This document shows positions 60,418-64,000 of a stretch of DNA of 64,000 bases, piece after piece. The stretch spans positions 7,856,708-7,920,707 of the forward strand of contig OU744725.1 of the NCBI GenBank assembly GCA_916613615.1. The letters are read 5' to 3'. A model generated the notes under the pieces. The model worked only from the letters and a program-made list of their open reading frames with translations, searched no databases and was not told the origin of the DNA. The DNA is from Steromphala cineraria (Eukaryota > Mollusca > Gastropoda > Trochida > Trochidae). Position numbers and translations under genes: made by a program. Position 1 is the first letter of the stretch, and the number at the start of each line of letters is the position of its first letter.

Positions 60418-60535
60418 GGCCCCCTTTCACAAAGCACTTAGGTGATCGTAAGTCACTAAGGTAACCTTAGCCCAATGTTAAAGAATGGAAGTTACGGTTA
60501 ACCTCACATGTAGGTTGCTTTGTGAAAGGGGCCCC
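60418..60535. mobile_element. 118-bp hairpin MITE
   Basis: GGGCCCCCTTTCACAAAGCA at the left pairs with GCTTTGTGAAAGGGGCCCC at the right; interior CTTAGGTGATCGTAAGTCAC and TACGGTTAACC are partly palindromic. A tiny non-autonomous element. Confidence 0.85.
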
Positions 60536-60539
60536 TGAA

Positions 60540-61665
60540 TGTCTTCGATAAGTTTCTAAATCTACGTTTGACTGATTGACGTGAGTCATTGTTCGATTTA
60601 AGATCATTTTCGCGACTTCAAATCTACATAGTCAATATACAACGTCGATTAGATTTTAAATGATTCTTTCCCTGCAACAGTCGATACTTCTCGATCAAAT
60701 GACACCATTAATAGAGTTTGTAACTTTGTGACACCTCACAGAGTGACTCTTTAAACATTCAAAGATGAAGATACATATCAGAGCACAGACGCAAACATAC
60801 TCCATGAAGATGAAGACGAAGGATGAGATAGACGTGATCCAAGCACTGGTTCAGTACATATAAAGATTATGTACATGTTGACGTTACCGTGGTATCAGTA
60901 GTGTCATTAGACAACATTCATCACAGAGAGACACAAACTTCCTTTAATGTACGACATGAAATGATAGTATAAAAAAATCCCAAATAAAGTCATGATGGGC
61001 AGACATGCATTTCCTCTTTGTGTAACTGAAACGACAAAAAGTGAAGATGAAACGGCAATGTTAGTTGAAAGAGTCTCCGGAGCACTTAACACATGAAAGT
61101 CGTCAGGAAGTTAGTCTGGACCTCAAAGATCCTGGAAAGATCTAAGATCAGTTGGGTTCATGTCCAGTCTCTACATTAATCATGTTCTCTGGAGTCTAGA
61201 TTATAGAACACGCTGTTACTTATCCCTCTCTCGAGTTGAGTCGATGTATTGGACTGATAACCTAACCTAAGCTTGAATTCTGCTTAATTTTAAATGCTTT
61301 GTCATAAGTTTGCATGTGAAAAAACATCTTGTCAGCACAATAAAACCCGTAATGAAATGAGAAAGTAATGACGTGGAAAATATAAGAAGGAGAGGTTATT
61401 TCATCACACAGATTAATATTTGAGATACGTTTTTGCAGCTCAAATAACATGCATTACAAAATGATGATAAAGACTGATTTCGTTTGTTTAAAAAAAATAG
61501 TTTATCTTGACACCATGTTCATCTTTCTGTCAAAACTAGGTGGATGTTTCAATCATATTGATAGTTACATAGCATCTTCCAGTAATGACACTCTCGTTAC
61601 AGTATCATCTGCTCTTTATTGTATTCCCGTATTGACTTCAAAGGTTCGGAAATAGTTATTTCACT
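60540..61665. other. Intergenic DNA, nothing recognised
   Basis: Slightly less AT-rich than neighbours around 60.7-61.2 kb, but no ORF with motifs was seen. Confidence 0.3.
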
Positions 61666-61670
61666 ATTAA

Positions 61671-62003
61671 AGGGGCAGTAGCACGTTTTTAGGGGGAATA
61701 TAAGGTGATCTCAAGAAAAGACAATGTATTTAAACTAAATGAAGCAGTAATAATTCAAATATATTACGCAAAGTTTAGCCATGCGATTATTTGTTCTTAC
61801 ACAAAATGAATTAAAGGTGTTCACACAAAATGGCCGCCAATGGATTGTATGTGAATCTTCACACTTTGTCCTCTGACTATGGATGATTGGCTTGTGTGAT
61901 GAGATTTTTGACACTGTCAAAATGATCATACATTTAGCATTAACTTACAATTATCAGGGAAATATTTAAAATAAAAATTGTCAAAAAACGTGCTACTGCC
62001 CCT
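61671..62003. mobile_element. TTAA-flanked MITE, family A copy 4
   Basis: TTAA at 61667-61670 and 62004-62007. 333 bp, reverse orientation like copy 3, with a short internal deletion near the left end. Confidence 0.9.
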
Positions 62004-62009
62004 TTAAAA

Positions 62010-64000
62010 CCTATTTCAAACGTGGTCGTTGTCTTACTTTTTAAATAAAATAAACATTGATCCAGAATGCACGTGACTAGAACATCCAAATTAATTTGAG
62101 GCTTGATGTATTGAACTTTGTGTTTGTTGTATAAGGGGTTACATATTTATCTTTTGCGTGGTAAAATATAATTAAGTTGTTGTCAATTTCAAAATGATTC
62201 CAATCTTTTGCAACTAGAAGAAACATGTTTTTACTCGAATTCATTTCAAAATAAAAAGTCCACTGTCTACGTAAGCACATTATTTCACGTTATTTGTTTT
62301 TACATTTTCTAAATGCGAAACCATTTCAGCTTTGTATGAAAACATCAGATCAAACTGTTACTTTGAAAGTTAATCTGCCCTTGTGACCGAATATATGTTT
62401 CATTCTCCATTCTATCAGGAAACGTAAATCATGACATTTATTCATAACAATAACTATCCCTACTATATGCCTAATAACGATTAAGAATATAAAGAGCATT
62501 ATATATATGGATACAAATTGGAAAAGTTTATTAGTATACAGTTTTACATAATCAAAAGATAAAAAATGACACGAAGCCAATCAAAACTCCAACATGTTTC
62601 AATGGTATCATTAGGGATTATATATATGCAAAGAAAATACATTATGTCAGATCTTTCAAAATTTTGAAATTATTTGTTTAGAGGTTGTTTGAGAAGTTCA
62701 AATGCATAACTTTTAATAATTATACTAACCTTGAAGAAGATAAAGGCAATATTATGGATATACAACTTTATTCAGGTTTGCGACTAATAGACTAACCTTG
62801 AAAGTGCTGTTTAAAATATACAAATAGTTTACAACATAGAGTTACATCTGTCAACTTTGTGATAGATCTGTCTACAAATATGTCAATAAAAGGAAGACAA
62901 TGTAGTCAATGAATAATAACGATGATATAGTGGCATCACTTGCGCATCGATCATGAACACGTTTTGCTCATGAATCTTTGATGAACATATGATTTATTTA
63001 TTTTCCTAAACAAGGTTTTGTGATGCTGTTTACATTACTCCGAATAATGAACGTTTAGTAATAGATCGACATGGTGGTTATCTCTAACAACTGTTTCAAG
63101 GAATTTCTCGATGTTGTGGATCTCATGGTTTGAAAATCATTATTCGAAAACCTAATTGCCACGTAGGGTTTAAAACGTCTTGCATTCACTTGTCAGGACA
63201 TATTGCTGAATTCAAACATATACCAAAAATGTTACACATGATTACACAGAATGAAGATATTAAACTTATTGAATATAAATAGAAATTAAGATTTGTATCC
63301 TGTCTAGATCTTCTCAATTGAGATTTTTGTTTTGAAGTTTAAAAAGAAAATGAATCAATTTGAAATTTCATTGTTAAAACGCAAAGTCATTTTCAAAGTT
63401 ATTCTTAATTTAAATTTTTTGTTAATGCAATTAATCGATAACCGATTAACCGTTGAATTGACTCAAAGTGGAAAAATTATATCAAAAGTTTTGTCTCTCT
63501 CTCCTTTGATGCTTAGTATTCATGTCTTTAACAAATACTTTTTTTTATAAACTGTAATTCGCTTAACCTTTCTTAGCAATCACAAATCATCAAATCGGTG
63601 AAACCGAAAATAATAATTGTGTTGATAATTGTTTTTATTCTTTATCAAAACAGTCGTCATATATTGTATGCCATCAAAAACATGATACCAATTACAATAC
63701 CAATTTTATCACTGATCATACGTTATATTCATGGTCTTTGAAAAATGAAAGAATTGTATTCTTTTTTCAGAAAACCATGCAGTTTCCTTGACTTTTGATA
63801 GATTAAAGCAGCAAACTTTTGAAATTTGTGTTCCTGCCAAAGATCATATATACCATAAGAGTTTCATAGCACAAAACCTTTTCAGGTTATCATGATTATT
63901 TACAAGGATGTTTTTATTGATTTTATAACTTGTGAGTTTGACTGAGGCAAAATACTTTCCCAGCGGTGTGAACAGTATTACGTGTAAAATAGTTATATCC
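62010..64000. other. AT-rich DNA to the window end, nothing recognised
   Basis: No ORF, RNA gene or repeat could be supported in this stretch. Confidence 0.35.

Overview
This is an animal nuclear genomic window: spliced genes with GT/AG introns, about 35 percent GC or less between genes, and many MITEs, tRNA-headed SINEs and LINE remnants. The repeat style (stem-loop ends next to runs of TCCGTCCG, TTAA-flanked MITEs, foldback elements) and the divergence of the proteins from vertebrate ones fit a lophotrochozoan, most likely a bivalve mollusc. The species cannot be named from sequence alone.

Three protein genes are supported. (1) On the minus strand at 1-1769, the 5' coding part of an acidic, Ser/Thr/Glu-rich protein of unknown identity (293-codon first coding exon, then a 392-nt exon cut by the window edge). 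Its promoter may lie near 5.3-5.4 kb. (2) On the minus strand at 9793-13984, a complete three-coding-exon PLAC8-family gene (113 aa). Its second intron carries a Tc1-type transposon with one in-frame stop and a separate TTAA-flanked MITE; untranslated exons may reach to about 20 kb. (3) On the plus strand at 23236-46813, a complete two-pore channel gene of the TPC2 type, reassembled here from 26 coding exons (825 aa). This is a cation channel of lysosomes and endosomes gated by PI(3,5)P2 and, with accessory proteins, NAADP. Both pore filters, the IIS4 isoleucine linked to voltage insensitivity, an N-terminal acidic dileucine and the C-terminal tail are recognisable.

Region by region: 1.8-9.8 kb is intergenic with two MITEs and a LINE 3' end. 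9.8-14 kb is the PLAC8-family gene. 14-23 kb is repeat-rich, with a Helitron-like terminus, a SINE, a LINE fragment interrupted by a MITE and a G/C-run MITE just upstream of the channel gene. 23.2-46.8 kb is the channel gene; its 4.9-kb intron 17 holds an eleven-copy 156-bp satellite with a three-unit higher-order pattern plus several hairpins, and its last intron holds a 146-bp-arm foldback ending 18 nt before the final exon. 46.8 to about 48.8 kb is the probable 3' UTR, with a retroposon carrying 13-bp target duplications. 49-64 kb has no gene I can recognise; it contains an apparently old three-fold duplication of about 3.7-3.8 kb, a 1.25-kb TA-flanked TIR element and small MITEs.

The three genes show no shared pathway, and their adjacency carries no operon-like meaning. 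All family assignments come from reading motifs and recalled family knowledge; no database search was run.
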